Notes: generated by a model not told the origin, from the letters alone. A DNA stretch of 64,000 nt from Cytophagales bacterium (GCA_020402945.1 JADBYQ010000060.1:55737-119736); one strand, 5' to 3'. Shown: positions 26,406 through 35,621, numbered from the stretch's first letter. Numbers and translations are program-made.

Positions 26406-28250
26406 CTATACATTATCTAGTTCCCTTAATTCTTCAGCGAACCCCCCAGAGAGAATCGGGAAGCGGCACCAGCTTCGAGGATCTACGTTGATTTCGTCTA
26501 AATGAAAGGATGGAGCCAGCCTCTCACGTTTCCATTGATTGGCAGACCAAAGGCGGAAGAATTTCTTGATATATTCTTTCAACTGCTGATTTGGCTTTCC
26601 CTCGGAAAGAATGACGTATACCTCAGTTGGTGCTTTTCTCTCTTGAATGGCTAGTGTTTCAATTTCAGCAAGAATAGCGTAAGGCATCAAATCCTTTTCA
26701 TCTGTCTGCGTTAGCTCAAGGGGTCGTAACTCAGCCGTTGGTTGTAGTTGATTGACGTAAGAGAGCGCTGTGTAACCCAACTCTTTCTCTGCCCACTTTA
26801 ACCATTGGATAACAAATGGTTTGTTTAACCCAGCAATAGGGGCAAGGCTACCGCTCGTGTCACCATCCATTGTAGCATAACCTACGTCCCCTTCGCTCCG
26901 ATTGGATGTTGTAAGTAGAATGGATTGTTTAATGTTTGCGAGCAACCAAATGATGGGCGACCGTAATCGAGCCTGGATGTTTTGCATAGCAATGTCATCG
27001 GTTTGCCAACTTAACTTCCGGCCTAATACTGTTTCGATTTTGTTTTCATAAGATTCAACTTCGGCATCAATCAGCCATGAATGAAAATCGGCTCCAATTG
27101 AACTTGCCAATTCGCGCGCTGCGGTGAGTGTGGCATCAGAAGAATTTCTTGTGCCCTGGTAGGCGCAAGTGAGAAGTTTGCCTACCGCAGATTTCGTATC
27201 GGAACTGTCCGTCAGGCCTACCGCCATATTGAAGTTCTCCCATCCCAATTCAGCCGAAGCTCTTCTCACCATTTCACTGACCAGTACGGCACAGAGTGAC
27301 GAATCGGCTCCACCACTGAGGCTGAGCACAAAGCCGCGGGCTCTGCTTTTTCTAAGGTAGTCAAACAGGGCAACCGAAGTTGCTCTCGCCAATTCTTCAT
27401 TCGTTTCTTTGTTATCGGTGATGGTGTGCGTTTCTGTTAGCTCAGGTCGATCGAAATTGATTTGACAAGATTGAAGATTGAAAGGCTTGAAAGATAGGCG
27501 TTCACTGACCTTCAATAGTTTTCCGTTTTGACCAAAAATGATGTCCCCGTCATAAATCATTCGGCCGGCCTCGTTGCCGAGCAAATTGGTAAAAACATAG
27601 GCGCAATTGAAGTTTCTTGATCCATCAATTACGACTTCATTTTCGCGCAATTTGCTTTTGCGCATCGCAAAATGGCTTGCGCTTGGGTTCAAGATCAAAT
27701 CAACTCCTCTTTCCCGCAATTTATAACCTGGTCTTTTTTCCTTGCGCCAGGCATCCTCACATATTTCGAAGCCGAATTTAATTCCGTTTGTTTCATAGAC
27801 TAAATCACCCACTGGAATCACTTCATCGACAACTTCAATTTCCTTTACTGATCCTGATGGCCACGCATCAAACCACCGTGGCTCATAATGTACTCCATCG
27901 CGCGCCAAATTTTGTTTGAGGGTGACACCAAGAATTTTTCGGTCTGAAATGACACAAGCACCATTGTAAGTAACCCCTCCAAACCGAACCGGCAATCCTA
28001 TACACACAGTGATTGATTCACAATGCGGAACAATTTCTTGCAGGTGTTTCCATGCTTTCGCAGAAAGCCAGTCACTCAAAAACAAATCTTCACAACCATA
28101 CCCTGTAAGGCAAAGTTCAGGCAGGCAAAGAATGGCAACGCCTTGTTCCTTCGCCTCTTCAATGGCAGAAAGAATGTTAGCTATATTACTCTTCCAGTCA
28201 AAGGGAGTTTGATTTACTGTGGCGCCACCGATTTTTAAAATCCTGCTCAT
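26406..28250 (-). CDS. nadE: Glutamine-dependent NAD+ synthetase
   Basis: Last step of NAD synthesis, with a glutaminase domain feeding ammonia to the synthetase. 614 residues. The N-terminal nitrilase-type amidase domain (about 1-270) shows the catalytic triad: Glu in CLPELCLTGYGCEDLF, Lys in VTLKQNLARDGVHYEPRWF and Cys in KFGFEICEDAWR. The C-terminal ATP pyrophosphatase domain has the P-loop SLSGGADSSLCAVLV and continues with TTSNRSEGDVGYATMDGDTS. The length matches the two-domain Bacteroidota form. Same strand as lgt with a 110-base gap. Confidence 0.96.
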   Translation of the reverse strand: MSRILKIGGATVNQTPFDWKSNIANILSAIEEAKEQGVAILCLPELCLTGYGCEDLFLSDWLSAKAWKHLQEIVPHCESITVCIGLPVRFGGVTYNGACVISDRKILGVTLKQNLARDGVHYEPRWFDAWPSGSVKEIEVVDEVIPVGDLVYETNGIKFGFEICEDAWRKEKRPGYKLRERGVDLILNPSASHFAMRKSKLRENEVVIDGSRNFNCAYVFTNLLGNEAGRMIYDGDIIFGQNGKLLKVSERLSFKPFNLQSCQINFDRPELTETHTITDNKETNEELARATSVALFDYLRKSRARGFVLSLSGGADSSLCAVLVSEMVRRASAELGWENFNMAVGLTDSSDTKSAVGKLLTCAYQGTRNSSDATLTAARELASSIGADFHSWLIDAEVESYENKIETVLGRKLSWQTDDIAMQNIQARLRSPIIWLLANIKQSILLTTSNRSEGDVGYATMDGDTSGSLAPIAGLNKPFVIQWLKWAEKELGYTALSYVNQLQPTAELRPLELTQTDEKDLMPYAILAEIETLAIQERKAPTEVYVILSEGKPNQQLKEYIKKFFRLWSANQWKRERLAPSFHLDEINVDPRSWCRFPILSGGFAEELRELDNV

Positions 28251-28336
28251 TTACTGTTGTCATTTGCTGGTTTCTAGTTACTTGTTTTGACGGAATTTGA
28301 GAACTGGAAACTTCTGGGATTAGATTAGACAGAGTT

Positions 28337-28768
28337 TTAGTTGGCTTTTTGGGGATTGATCGACAATAAGCTATTCAATTCAAGATGGAGAACTTTACTA
28401 AAGGAAGATTCAGTAGCTTCGCCTGTGACCTTATCAATTTGATACCAAGATTTTTTTTTGTAATCATAGACAAAACCCTCCTGCACATCATAATCACGTA
28501 GCAACGCAAGTACTTTAGCACTGTCTTTTTTCACACCTGCCGAATGGGTTACTTCAATAAGCGTTAGTGTTTTATCTTGCTTGTGATCATAGAGCAAGAT
28601 ATCGGGAGCAGGGCTTGTTTGTCCTTCATCAATCATTGTTTCGGGGTAGGGGAATAATTGGGTTTTATCTTTAAGGTAAAGGTCGGCAAGCCCGTGGATA
28701 AGTTGAGTGATGATGGCCTGATGTTCCTTAGGAGCATTTATTCCCATGATGATCAAATTATCTTGCAT
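28337..28768 (-). CDS. Small PD-(D/E)XK nuclease-like (Uma2-like) protein
   Basis: 143 residues. APDILLYDHKQ followed by LTLIEVTHSAG gives the Asp and Glu-x-Val pattern of the PD-(D/E)XK/Uma2-like fold. The N-terminus (APKEHQAIITQLIHGLADLY) matches the helical lead-in of that family. I see no clear Lys after the Glu, so nuclease activity is uncertain. These proteins are abundant in Bacteroidota and Cyanobacteria with mostly unknown roles. A second ATG seven codons in is a possible start. It lies between rnc and nadE on the same strand. Confidence 0.65.
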   Translation of the reverse strand: MQDNLIIMGINAPKEHQAIITQLIHGLADLYLKDKTQLFPYPETMIDEGQTSPAPDILLYDHKQDKTLTLIEVTHSAGVKKDSAKVLALLRDYDVQEGFVYDYKKKSWYQIDKVTGEATESSFSKVLHLELNSLLSINPQKAN

Positions 28769-28853
28769 GATGGCATCTATTAAAAATCAGTGTAAAGATA
28801 GATTTTTTTATGATGAACATTACCAGTCCTTAGTTTCCAGAAACCTGAACCCA

Positions 28854-29576
28854 TTAGATCTCAAGCATCACACACGTCTTCTCTGCCGCGCTCTGCTCAG
28901 CTTTCTTTTTATTAAAACCATGTCCGAGGCCAAAAGGTTGCTCGCTGATAATCACTTGAATCGAAAATTCTTTATGGTTGCGTCCCGTTAATTTAGATTC
29001 TACCAAATCGAATCGGATTTTTTTTCCCTGGCGCTGTGCCCACTCGATCAACTTGCTTTTGTGATTGGTGTTTACGTTCACGACTGTTTCTAAATTGAAA
29101 TAGGGTTGTATCAATTTGTCGATGACGAATTTTTTTGTTTTCAAGTAACCCTTATCGAGGTAAATGGCGCCCACCAGTGCTTCAAGGGTATTGCCCAGAA
29201 TAACATGTTGAAGTTGCGTGTTGCGTTGGTCAAATCGAACGATCGAACCGATACCTACTTTTCGGGCCAGATTGTTTAACGATTCGCGATTGACAATTCG
29301 AGAGCGAATTTCGGTAAGAAAACCCTCGTCTTTAAACGGGTATTTTTTGAATAAGTAATCGGCTACCGCTGCGCCCAAAATAGCATCTCCCAAATATTCA
29401 AGCCTTTCATTGGATTCGCGAAAGCCAACTGTGTCTTTTGATTTGGAACTATGCAAGGTGGCTAACCGATAGAGCGCCAGATTGGTAGGAGGGAAGCCAG
29501 CAATCGTTTTGATCGCGGTTACAAGTTTTTTATCTTCTTTAGAATTAGGCTTGGTGAGAGTGAGTAAATTCCACAC
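28854..29576 (-). CDS. rnc: Ribonuclease III
   Basis: Double-strand-specific RNase for rRNA processing and mRNA decay. 240 residues: catalytic domain (about 25-150) with the signature NERLEYLGDAILGAAVADYLF, the second acidic site in LEALVGAIYLDKGY, and a C-terminal dsRNA-binding domain (about 165-238; HKEFSIQVIISEQPFGLGHG, KKKAEQSAAEKTC). It begins 9 bases after fabF on the same strand. The acpP-fabF-rnc order is widely conserved, so an operon is likely. Confidence 0.97.
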   Translation of the reverse strand: MWNLLTLTKPNSKEDKKLVTAIKTIAGFPPTNLALYRLATLHSSKSKDTVGFRESNERLEYLGDAILGAAVADYLFKKYPFKDEGFLTEIRSRIVNRESLNNLARKVGIGSIVRFDQRNTQLQHVILGNTLEALVGAIYLDKGYLKTKKFVIDKLIQPYFNLETVVNVNTNHKSKLIEWAQRQGKKIRFDLVESKLTGRNHKEFSIQVIISEQPFGLGHGFNKKKAEQSAAEKTCVMLEI

Positions 29577-29585
29577 AGGTCAACC

Positions 29586-30836
29586 TTACTCAACTTTCCG
29601 GATAATAACAGACGCATTATGACCACCGAAGCCAAAGGTATTGCTCAAAGCGACTTTTACATTTTTCTTTTGTGCCTTATTGAATGTCAGATTCAATCGA
29701 GGATCGAGTTCGTCATCGTCCGTAAAATGATTGATCGTGGGAGGAACGATTCCCTCTTCAAGAGCGAGTAAACAAGCAATTGCTTCGATGGCTCCCGCAG
29801 CTCCCAACAAATGACCCGTCATTGACTTGGTAGAACTGATATTCATTTGGTAGGCATGCTCTCCAAATACTTGCTGTATTGCTTTGATCTCACCGATGTC
29901 TCCTAATGGTGTGGATGTTCCGTGAGTGTTAACATAATCAACTTCCTCGGGCTTGATGCCAGCTTCTTCTAAGGCATATTGCATTACCTTTATAATGCCA
30001 GTACCTTCTGGATGAGGTGCAGTAATATGGTATGCATCTGCAGACATTCCACCTCCGATAATTTCGCCATAAATCTTTGCGCCACGCCTTTTGGCATGTT
30101 CGTATTCTTCGAGTATTAACGCACCCGCACCTTCCCCTAAAACAAATCCATCTCTGTCTTTATCGTATGGTCGGGACGCTGTCTCAGGTGAGTCATTCCT
30201 TTCTGAAAGTGCTTTCAAGGCATTAAATCCGCCTACTCCTGCAATGCAAACGGCCGCCTCTGAGCCACCAGAAACGATGACATCTGCCTTCCCTAATTTT
30301 ACATAGGTGTAGGCATCATAAATTGCATTTGTAGATGAAGCACAGGCAGAAACTGTAACATAGTTTGGCCCGTGAAAACCGTATTTGATAGAGATATGCC
30401 CAGCACTTAAGTCCGGGATCATCTTTGGAATAAAGAACGGATTGAACCGAGGCGTTCCATCTCCAGCGGCAAACGTCCTCATTTCTTCCTGAAAAGTGAA
30501 CAAACCGCCAATTCCAGAGCCCCAAATAACCCCTACTCTGTCTTTGTTAACTTTATCGAGGGGAAGTTTTGAATCTAGAATAGCTTCATCTGCAACGGCC
30601 ATCGCATATTGAGCGAATGGATCGAGTTTTCTAGCCTCCTTGCGTTCCATGAGGACAGTAGGGTCAAACCCTTTTACCTCACACGCAAATTTGGTTTTGA
30701 AAAGAGTTGTGTCAAACTTAGTAATCGGGGCAGCACCACTTTTTCCTTGAGATAACCCATCCCAATATTCGCGAAGTGTATTTCCAATTGGAGTAAGCGC
30801 ACCTGCCCCTGTGATGACAACTCTTTTAAAAGTCAT
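29586..30836 (-). CDS. fabF: Beta-ketoacyl-ACP synthase II
   Basis: Condenses malonyl-ACP with acyl-ACP in fatty-acid elongation. 416 residues, full length. Start is MTFKRVVITGAGALTPIGN. The catalytic Cys is in TVSACASSTNAIYDA, the two His are in VNTHGTSTPLGD and STKSMTGHLLGAAGA, and the C-terminal NTFGFGGHNASVI is intact. It lies directly downstream of acpP and upstream of rnc. Confidence 0.98.
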   Translation of the reverse strand: MTFKRVVITGAGALTPIGNTLREYWDGLSQGKSGAAPITKFDTTLFKTKFACEVKGFDPTVLMERKEARKLDPFAQYAMAVADEAILDSKLPLDKVNKDRVGVIWGSGIGGLFTFQEEMRTFAAGDGTPRFNPFFIPKMIPDLSAGHISIKYGFHGPNYVTVSACASSTNAIYDAYTYVKLGKADVIVSGGSEAAVCIAGVGGFNALKALSERNDSPETASRPYDKDRDGFVLGEGAGALILEEYEHAKRRGAKIYGEIIGGGMSADAYHITAPHPEGTGIIKVMQYALEEAGIKPEEVDYVNTHGTSTPLGDIGEIKAIQQVFGEHAYQMNISSTKSMTGHLLGAAGAIEAIACLLALEEGIVPPTINHFTDDDELDPRLNLTFNKAQKKNVKVALSNTFGFGGHNASVIIRKVE

Positions 30837-30871
30837 AGATGATAGATGATCGTAGACGACCTAAAGCAAAA

Positions 30872-31111
30872 TTATTTTTTTGCGTTTTCTTCCAAATAGG
30901 AGATCGCCTGGCCAACCGTAGCAATGTTTTCAGCTTGATCATCTGGAATCGAGATATTGAATTCTTTTTCAAATTCCATGATCAACTCAACAGTATCTAA
31001 TGAATCAGCTCCCAAATCATTGGTAAAGCTTGCCTCAGGAGTTACTTCAGATTCTTCAACACCCAACTTGTCGATGATGATTTGTTTTACTTTTTGTGCG
31101 ATTTCGGACAT
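30872..31111 (-). CDS. acpP: Acyl carrier protein
   Basis: 79-residue acidic carrier protein. The phosphopantetheine attachment Ser lies in [16 protein letters not shown]. Helix 2 and the C-terminal YLEENAKK are typical. I start at [18 protein letters not shown] rather than the open frame 12 codons upstream, which has no homology. First gene of the acpP-fabF-rnc run and divergent from the IPExxxVDY gene across 114 bases. Confidence 0.97.
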   Translation of the reverse strand: MSEIAQKVKQIIIDKLGVEESEVTPEASFTNDLGADSLDTVELIMEFEKEFNISIPDDQAENIATVGQAISYLEENAKK

Positions 31112-31225
31112 GATAATAAGGTTTAAGGATTCAAAAATCAGGTGCAAATAAAGAGATTTAACCCAATATTGACAAACATTTAGCCACGTTCATGAATACC
31201 CGTTACTTTTACGGGCTTTTAAAAA

Positions 31226-31648
31226 ATGAAGAAAAGGACGCTTGAAATAAGCTATTCTTATGATTTTGACCTGCTAGGCATCATTTCGCCCCTAAAAGGG
31301 TATAAGTTAGCCTGGGAGATCAATAATTCTCTGAACATTAAACTGGTAAAGGATAAGGATTTATGTATTTTTTTCAAGAATGGCATCGATCAAAATTTCT
31401 CGCAATTTAGTTATTCAGGCGAGGCGTGGGTGCTTAAATTGTTTCGAAACAAGCCAATTGAATCAGATCAGTCCAAAACAACGCTGGTGTCCGAATTTCC
31501 ACATTATGATTTTGTTTTATTGACACAAAGTGATGATACAACCAAAAGCAATCGATTGCAGCAAGTCTTACGACTTATCCCTTCCGTAGAATTGGTTGCT
31601 TTTATACCTTTGGGCAATCTAAAAGCTAAGGATTACTTTATTTTCTAA
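31226..31648 (+). CDS. IPExxxVDY-family protein
   Basis: 140 residues of a small Bacteroidota-restricted family named after a motif here degenerated to SEFPHYDFVLL. It starts LEISYSYDFDLLGIISPLKG and has the conserved YKLAWEINNSLNI. The function is unknown. Family members commonly sit, as here, between acpP/fabF/rnc and pyruvate kinase, and this context is the best evidence for the call. A short hairpin (CCCGT/ACGGG, 31199-31215) lies just before the start codon. The pyk gene follows after 8 bases. Confidence 0.82.
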   Translation: MKKRTLEISYSYDFDLLGIISPLKGYKLAWEINNSLNIKLVKDKDLCIFFKNGIDQNFSQFSYSGEAWVLKLFRNKPIESDQSKTTLVSEFPHYDFVLLTQSDDTTKSNRLQQVLRLIPSVELVAFIPLGNLKAKDYFIF

Positions 31649-31656
31649 CATTATAC

Positions 31657-33084
31657 ATGGAAAGGATTTCTTACAACAAAACAAAAATCGTAGCCACAGT
31701 AGGGCCGGCTTCAAACAACAAGGAGATGCTTCATGCATTGATTAAGGAAGGTGTGGATGTGTTTCGACTCAACTTCTCTCATGGCAAGCACGAGGATCAC
31801 TTAAAGGTGATCAACTTCGTTCGTGAGTTGAATAACGAGATGGGTACAAACGTGGCGTTGCTACAAGATTTGCAAGGTCCTAAAATACGTGTCAATGAAA
31901 TGCAGCCTGGTATCGAGATTGTTGCAGGTCAGGAAATTGTAATCACTACACGCGAAGTGTTGGGAAATAATGAATTGGTTAGCACTTCTTATGAAGGATT
32001 ACCCAAAGATGTGAAGCGCGGTGATATGATCTTGATTGATGATGGAAAGATCGAGCTGAAGGTAGTGGAGGTACGTGATATTGATGTCGTCTGCAAGGTG
32101 ATCTATGGTGGTCCATTGAAGTCAAGAAAGGGCATCAACCTACCATTTTCAAAAGTAAGTGCTCCCTCGCTCACTGAGAAAGACTACGAAGACTTGGAAT
32201 TTGGTTTAAAGAATAAAGTAGATTGGGTTGCTCTTTCTTTTGTTAGGAAGGCAACTGATATCGAAATCCTTCGCGAGGTGATTAATCGTCAGAAAGCCGC
32301 TACACGGATTGTTGCAAAAATCGAAAAGCCAGAAGCGCTTGAAAACATTGACGCCATCATAGCAGCCACTGATGCGATTATGGTTGCCCGAGGAGATCTG
32401 GGAGTTGAGATTTGGATGGAAGAAGTGCCGATGGTGCAGAAGATGCTCGTTGATAAATGTAACAAGGCAGCGAAGCCAGTGATCGTAGCTACTCAAATGA
32501 TGGAAAGTATGATCGAGAATCCGCGCCCCACCCGTGCGGAGACGAACGATGTCGCTAACGCAGTGATGGATGGTGCCGATGCGCTGATGCTATCGGCTGA
32601 AACAGCTGCAGGAAAATATCCCATCGAGGTAATTAGAAGTATGGTTCGAACCATCGGGTCGGTTGAAAAACAAGGAAAGATATTTTTTAAATTTAGAGAG
32701 CCCGATCCTGCAACTTCTACCTATTTTGCCGATAGCTTAATTTTGACAGCTTGCAAATTGGCGAAAGATGTGAACGCGAAGGCTATTGTTGGAATGACTC
32801 AATTGGGTTACAGTGCCTATAAAGCCTCTTCACACAGACCTGATGCCAATATATTTGCCTTCACAAGTAACCATGCGATTATTAACACCATGAACTTGGT
32901 TTGGGGTACCCGCTCTTATCATTACGACAAAGCAGCTTCTACGGACGCGACCATTGCGGATGTGGAGGAAATTTTGAAACGTGATGGTCACGTAAAAAAA
33001 GGTGATACTTTTATTATTTTGGCCAGCATGCCAATTCAAGAGAGAGGTAGAACAAATATGATTAAAGTGCACGAAGTGCAATAG
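31657..33084 (+). CDS. pyk: Pyruvate kinase
   Basis: Final ATP-yielding step of glycolysis. 475 residues, full length. N-terminal KTKIVATVGPASNN and FRLNFSHG; the family signature appears as IVAKIEKPEALENIDAI, then IMVARGDLGVEI, ATQMMESMIENPRPTRAE and DGADALMLSAETAAG. The C-terminal allosteric domain ends GRTNMIKVHEVQ. The stop codon lies inside the stem of a terminator. A degraded second copy of the last ~13 codons and the downstream region is found 1.26 kb further on (34303). Confidence 0.97.
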   Translation: MERISYNKTKIVATVGPASNNKEMLHALIKEGVDVFRLNFSHGKHEDHLKVINFVRELNNEMGTNVALLQDLQGPKIRVNEMQPGIEIVAGQEIVITTREVLGNNELVSTSYEGLPKDVKRGDMILIDDGKIELKVVEVRDIDVVCKVIYGGPLKSRKGINLPFSKVSAPSLTEKDYEDLEFGLKNKVDWVALSFVRKATDIEILREVINRQKAATRIVAKIEKPEALENIDAIIAATDAIMVARGDLGVEIWMEEVPMVQKMLVDKCNKAAKPVIVATQMMESMIENPRPTRAETNDVANAVMDGADALMLSAETAAGKYPIEVIRSMVRTIGSVEKQGKIFFKFREPDPATSTYFADSLILTACKLAKDVNAKAIVGMTQLGYSAYKASSHRPDANIFAFTSNHAIINTMNLVWGTRSYHYDKAASTDATIADVEEILKRDGHVKKGDTFIILASMPIQERGRTNMIKVHEVQ

Positions 33085-33105
33085 TGGTTGCGCCACTATT
33101 TTGTT
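33080..33105 (+). terminator. Rho-independent terminator overlapping the pyk stop codon
   Basis: Perfect 8-bp stem AATAGTGG/CCACTATT with loop TTGCG, followed by TTGTT. The pyk stop TAG (33082-33084) is part of the ascending arm, so translation termination and RNA folding overlap. A decayed version recurs at about 34340-34365. Confidence 0.8.
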
Positions 33106-33355
33106 ACGGCCCCAGTTTAAATTAGGTGGTTGTTATCCCTGGCAGAATAACAGGATACAACGATTTCTTGCCAATAATTTTGGTGTCATAGACCGTGATT
33201 TCTTTCTGTTTTGAGTCTGTAAAATAAACTGTGTCAGTTAATAATTGTTGTAATAATAACTGATGTTGGACTGTGGTCATCTCCTAACGGTTCCCATCGC
33301 TGCAATGTTATAAAATTTAGTTGGGAGTTGTCCATCATTTCGACATCAAAAGCAT

Positions 33356-33900
33356 TCACAAGCTTAGTTTGATTCTACCCTCAAACCAAATGGAAAGTTG
33401 GGATACCGTCATCGCCCAGTTTTGGAGTGGTGCCGTCCATTTTTTTTGGATGTTGCAATAGGCTAGGTAGATCAATTTCAATAGTGCCATGTCTGATGGA
33501 AATGCCCCCTTGGTCTTTGTTACCTTGCGCACCTGACGATGAAAGCCTTCAATGGTATTAGTCGTGTAAATCATCTTACGGATGGCTGGGTCGTATTTAA
33601 AGTAGGTACTCAGCTTGGGCCAGTTGTTACGCCATGAATTGATGACCAATGGATATTTTTTCCCCCACTTTTTATCCAACGCATCCAATTGTTGCTCTGC
33701 CAAATCCTTGGTGGCTGCGCGATATACCTCCTTAAGGTCAGCCATGAACGGTTTCTGATCTTTACTAGCTACGTACTTGAGGCTATTACGGATCTGGTGA
33801 ACCATACAGCTCTGCACTTCTACTTTGGGGAAAACGCTTTCGATAGCCTCGGAAAAACCATTGAGATTGTCGATACAAGCAATCAGAATGTCGGCCACCC
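33356..33900 (-). pseudogene. IS256-family transposase, C-terminal half only
   Basis: About 180 residues match the C-terminal half of a mutator-type (IS256) transposase: ILIACIDNLNGFSEAIESVF, the VQSCMVHQIRNSLKYV block, KWGKKYPLVINSWRNNWPKL, MIYTTNTIEGFHRQVRKVTK and IWFEGRIKLSL. The N-terminal half, with the first catalytic Asp, is missing. Homology stops abruptly at 33900, where a REP-like palindrome begins. The frame runs a further 25 codons into that palindrome region without meaning. No other part of the element is found nearby. The element is dead. Confidence 0.88.
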
Positions 33901-33930
33901 TTACTGGCGTGCGTTTGCAACGCGTGCCGC
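33901..33930. repeat. REP-like palindrome, left copy
   Basis: CTGGCGTGCGTTTGCAACGC followed by GTGCC is an imperfect GC-rich palindrome, standing out in AT-rich surroundings. A related sequence in inverted orientation lies at 34263-34292. Together they bracket the deleted RAYT gene, as expected for REP sequences mobilised by a RAYT transposase. Confidence 0.65.
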
Positions 33931-33985
33931 TCCTAATTTTATTTGTTATTTGTAACCTGTCCACGCATTTCAATAACGTTAGGCC

Positions 33986-34261
33986 ATGTCACAGAAGTAC
34001 AAGTTCCATGACCCGCAGGGGATGTATTTGAGCGGAGTGGCCGATCATTTGCGAAGGGTAAAGAATTACAAAGTTTGGCAAGATGACAACCACTCTGAGC
34101 TGCTCACCTCGGCAAAGTTTACGTGGCAAAAATTGGATTACCTTCACGACAATCCAGTGATGGACGAGATCGTGGATGAGCCCTGGGAATATCGGTACAG
34201 TTCGGTAAGGGATTATTATCCTAACAAAAAAGGGTATTTGGAGTTGAATAAAATAGAGTAG
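33986..34261 (+). pseudogene. REP-associated tyrosine transposase (RAYT, IS200-like) with internal deletion
   Basis: 91 codons remain. The first 13 (MSQKYKFHDPQGM) match the usual start of Bacteroidota RAYT proteins. The rest (KVWQDDNHSELLTSAKFTWQ, KLDYLHDNPVMDEIVDEPWE, YRYSSVRDYYPNKKG) match the C-terminal part. The central region with the HUH motif, about 100 residues, is gone. The frame is still open, so the deletion was in frame, but the protein cannot be an active transposase. Flanked by inverted REP-like palindromes. Confidence 0.85.
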
Positions 34262-34262
34262 G

Positions 34263-34292
34263 TGGGCACGCGTTACGAGCGCGCGCCAGCTA
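34263..34292. repeat. REP-like palindrome, right copy
   Basis: TGGGCACGCGTTACGAGCGC followed by GCGCCAGC. It is the inverted counterpart of the sequence at 33901-33930 and is itself imperfectly palindromic (GGCACGCG/CGCGCGCC). It directly follows the stop codon of the deleted RAYT gene. Confidence 0.65.
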
Positions 34293-34302
34293 GGGGGAAG
34301 AA

Positions 34303-34412
34303 AGGTAGAACAAATATGATTAAAGTGCTTGAAGTGCAGTAGCTGCTGCAGCCCGCTATTTTGTTACGGCCGCATTTTTTTTAGGTAGTTGTTTTCCCTG
34401 ACGGAAGAAACG
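34303..34412 (+). repeat. Diverged second copy of the pyk 3' end and its downstream region
   Basis: About 110 bases align with 33045-33154. The copy includes codons for GRTNMIKVLEVQ and a stop (pyk has GRTNMIKVHEVQ), then a decayed terminator and a matching CTATTTTGTTACGGCC. The two copies flank the IS256 and RAYT remnants as direct repeats. From 34413 to the Crp-type gene at 34779 I see no credible gene; an open frame at 34574-34819 is AT-rich and overlaps the regulator start. Confidence 0.85.
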
Positions 34413-34778
34413 TTTAGCCGACAAACGCATGATTCTACGCCACCGATTTTTCAATAGCAGGTTTGGTTGGCTTTGCTCTTTCGAGGGACATCGCTCTTGC
34501 GAAAAACATCTTTAAAAAAGATATGGTTCAACGTAAAGAATAAATCCAGACTCGCAAAACCAAAAAATAAGTAATGAAGGGACTTATGATTTACGACAGG
34601 TGGATGCAAATCATTTTTAAATGGCGAGGTTCAACCGAAATTTGTAATTTTATTTTTTTTAAGCAACCTTCGATAGTCAGCTTTAATACCGATTTTCATA
34701 TCTTTTTTCAGCGATCCTTGATCGGCAATTATTGGTATCGATTGAAGGCAAATAACAGTAGCCAGAAAATTTTAAAGA

Positions 34779-35342
34779 ATGAACTTAGACGATATCTTTT
34801 CACAATTAAATCAAGATGAGATTTTGCTCTTTCAATCTATCATGAAAGAAGTGTCCTTCGAAAAAGGGAGTGTGATTATCAAGGAAGGGCAAGTAGCGTC
34901 CAATATGTACTACATAAAAAACGGGGCTTTGCGCAGTTTTTTTTATAAGTACGGAGAGAATATATCTGACTTCTTCTTTTTTGAAAACTCTTTTGCGTCT
35001 GATTTTGCATCCTTCTATAGTGGTAAACCATCTAGTTTTAACCTGGAATGTTTGGAGGATGTAGTGGCTCTACAAATTAATCGTGAGGATCTTTTAATAC
35101 TTGGCGAAAAGCACCCCATATTTGAACGATATGGACGTATAGCTGCTGAGTATGCCTTCCTCTTGGTGGAAGAGCGCATGCAATTACTCCACACAGGAGA
35201 TCTGGAAACGCGTTTCCGCTGGATGATGAAGAATTTCCCAGCAATTTTCATGCGCGTACCTCAATATCAAATTGCTTCCTATTTAGGGGTTAAACCAGAA
35301 AGCCTAAGCAGGATTAAATCGAGGATTGGCAAAGCGTTATAA
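34779..35342 (+). CDS. Crp/Fnr-family transcriptional regulator
   Basis: 187 residues. N-terminal cyclic-nucleotide-binding-like beta barrel (about 10-120; FEKGSVIIKEGQVASNMYYI, KNGALRSFFYKYGENISDFF) and a short C-terminal helix-turn-helix (about 150-187; QIASYLGVKPESLSRIKSRI). This is the usual short architecture in Bacteroidota. The ligand is unknown, as the cAMP-binding arginine/glutamate pattern is not evident. A small membrane-protein gene and an acetyltransferase gene follow on the same strand. Confidence 0.92.
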   Translation: MNLDDIFSQLNQDEILLFQSIMKEVSFEKGSVIIKEGQVASNMYYIKNGALRSFFYKYGENISDFFFFENSFASDFASFYSGKPSSFNLECLEDVVALQINREDLLILGEKHPIFERYGRIAAEYAFLLVEERMQLLHTGDLETRFRWMMKNFPAIFMRVPQYQIASYLGVKPESLSRIKSRIGKAL

Positions 35343-35417
35343 CAACTTCTTAACATAGGTCATTTATTCTGCCTTTTCTGACGTGCACATTTGTGTCGAA
35401 ATAAACAAACACACAAA

Positions 35418-35621
35418 ATGAAAACGTCCTCGCAAAGAATGCTGACTCGCATAGTTCATATCATGTCAGGCACTATGATTGGTCTCTATTTCTATTCTCC
35501 GCTCGGCTTGGATAGTAGCTTTCAAGCGGCTGTAAAGTTTATAGTCATCCCGTTGGTTGCGGTTAGTGGGTTGTGGATGTGGAAATCTGAAGCCATTCGG
35601 AAATGGATTAAGCATGGGTAA
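35418..35621 (+). CDS. Small two-helix membrane protein
   Basis: 67 residues starting MKTSSQRMLTRIVHIMSGTM. Two hydrophobic segments (about 11-27 and 38-55; FIVIPLVAVSGLWMW) with a basic C-terminus (RKWIKHG). It resembles short uncharacterised inner-membrane proteins of Bacteroidota that lie next to Crp-type regulators; no function is known. The ATG at 35418 is chosen over an upstream TTG. It lies about 75 bases after the Crp-like gene and could be its target. Confidence 0.6.
   Translation: MKTSSQRMLTRIVHIMSGTMIGLYFYSPLGLDSSFQAAVKFIVIPLVAVSGLWMWKSEAIRKWIKHG

Noticed and set aside
28337..28768. Active restriction-type nuclease
   Set aside because: The Asp and Glu of the PD-(D/E)XK fold are visible but the Lys is not clear, so I give only a fold-level call.
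34574..34819. 81-residue open frame before the Crp-type gene
   Set aside because: It overlaps the regulator's start in another frame, is AT-rich and shows no recognisable family.
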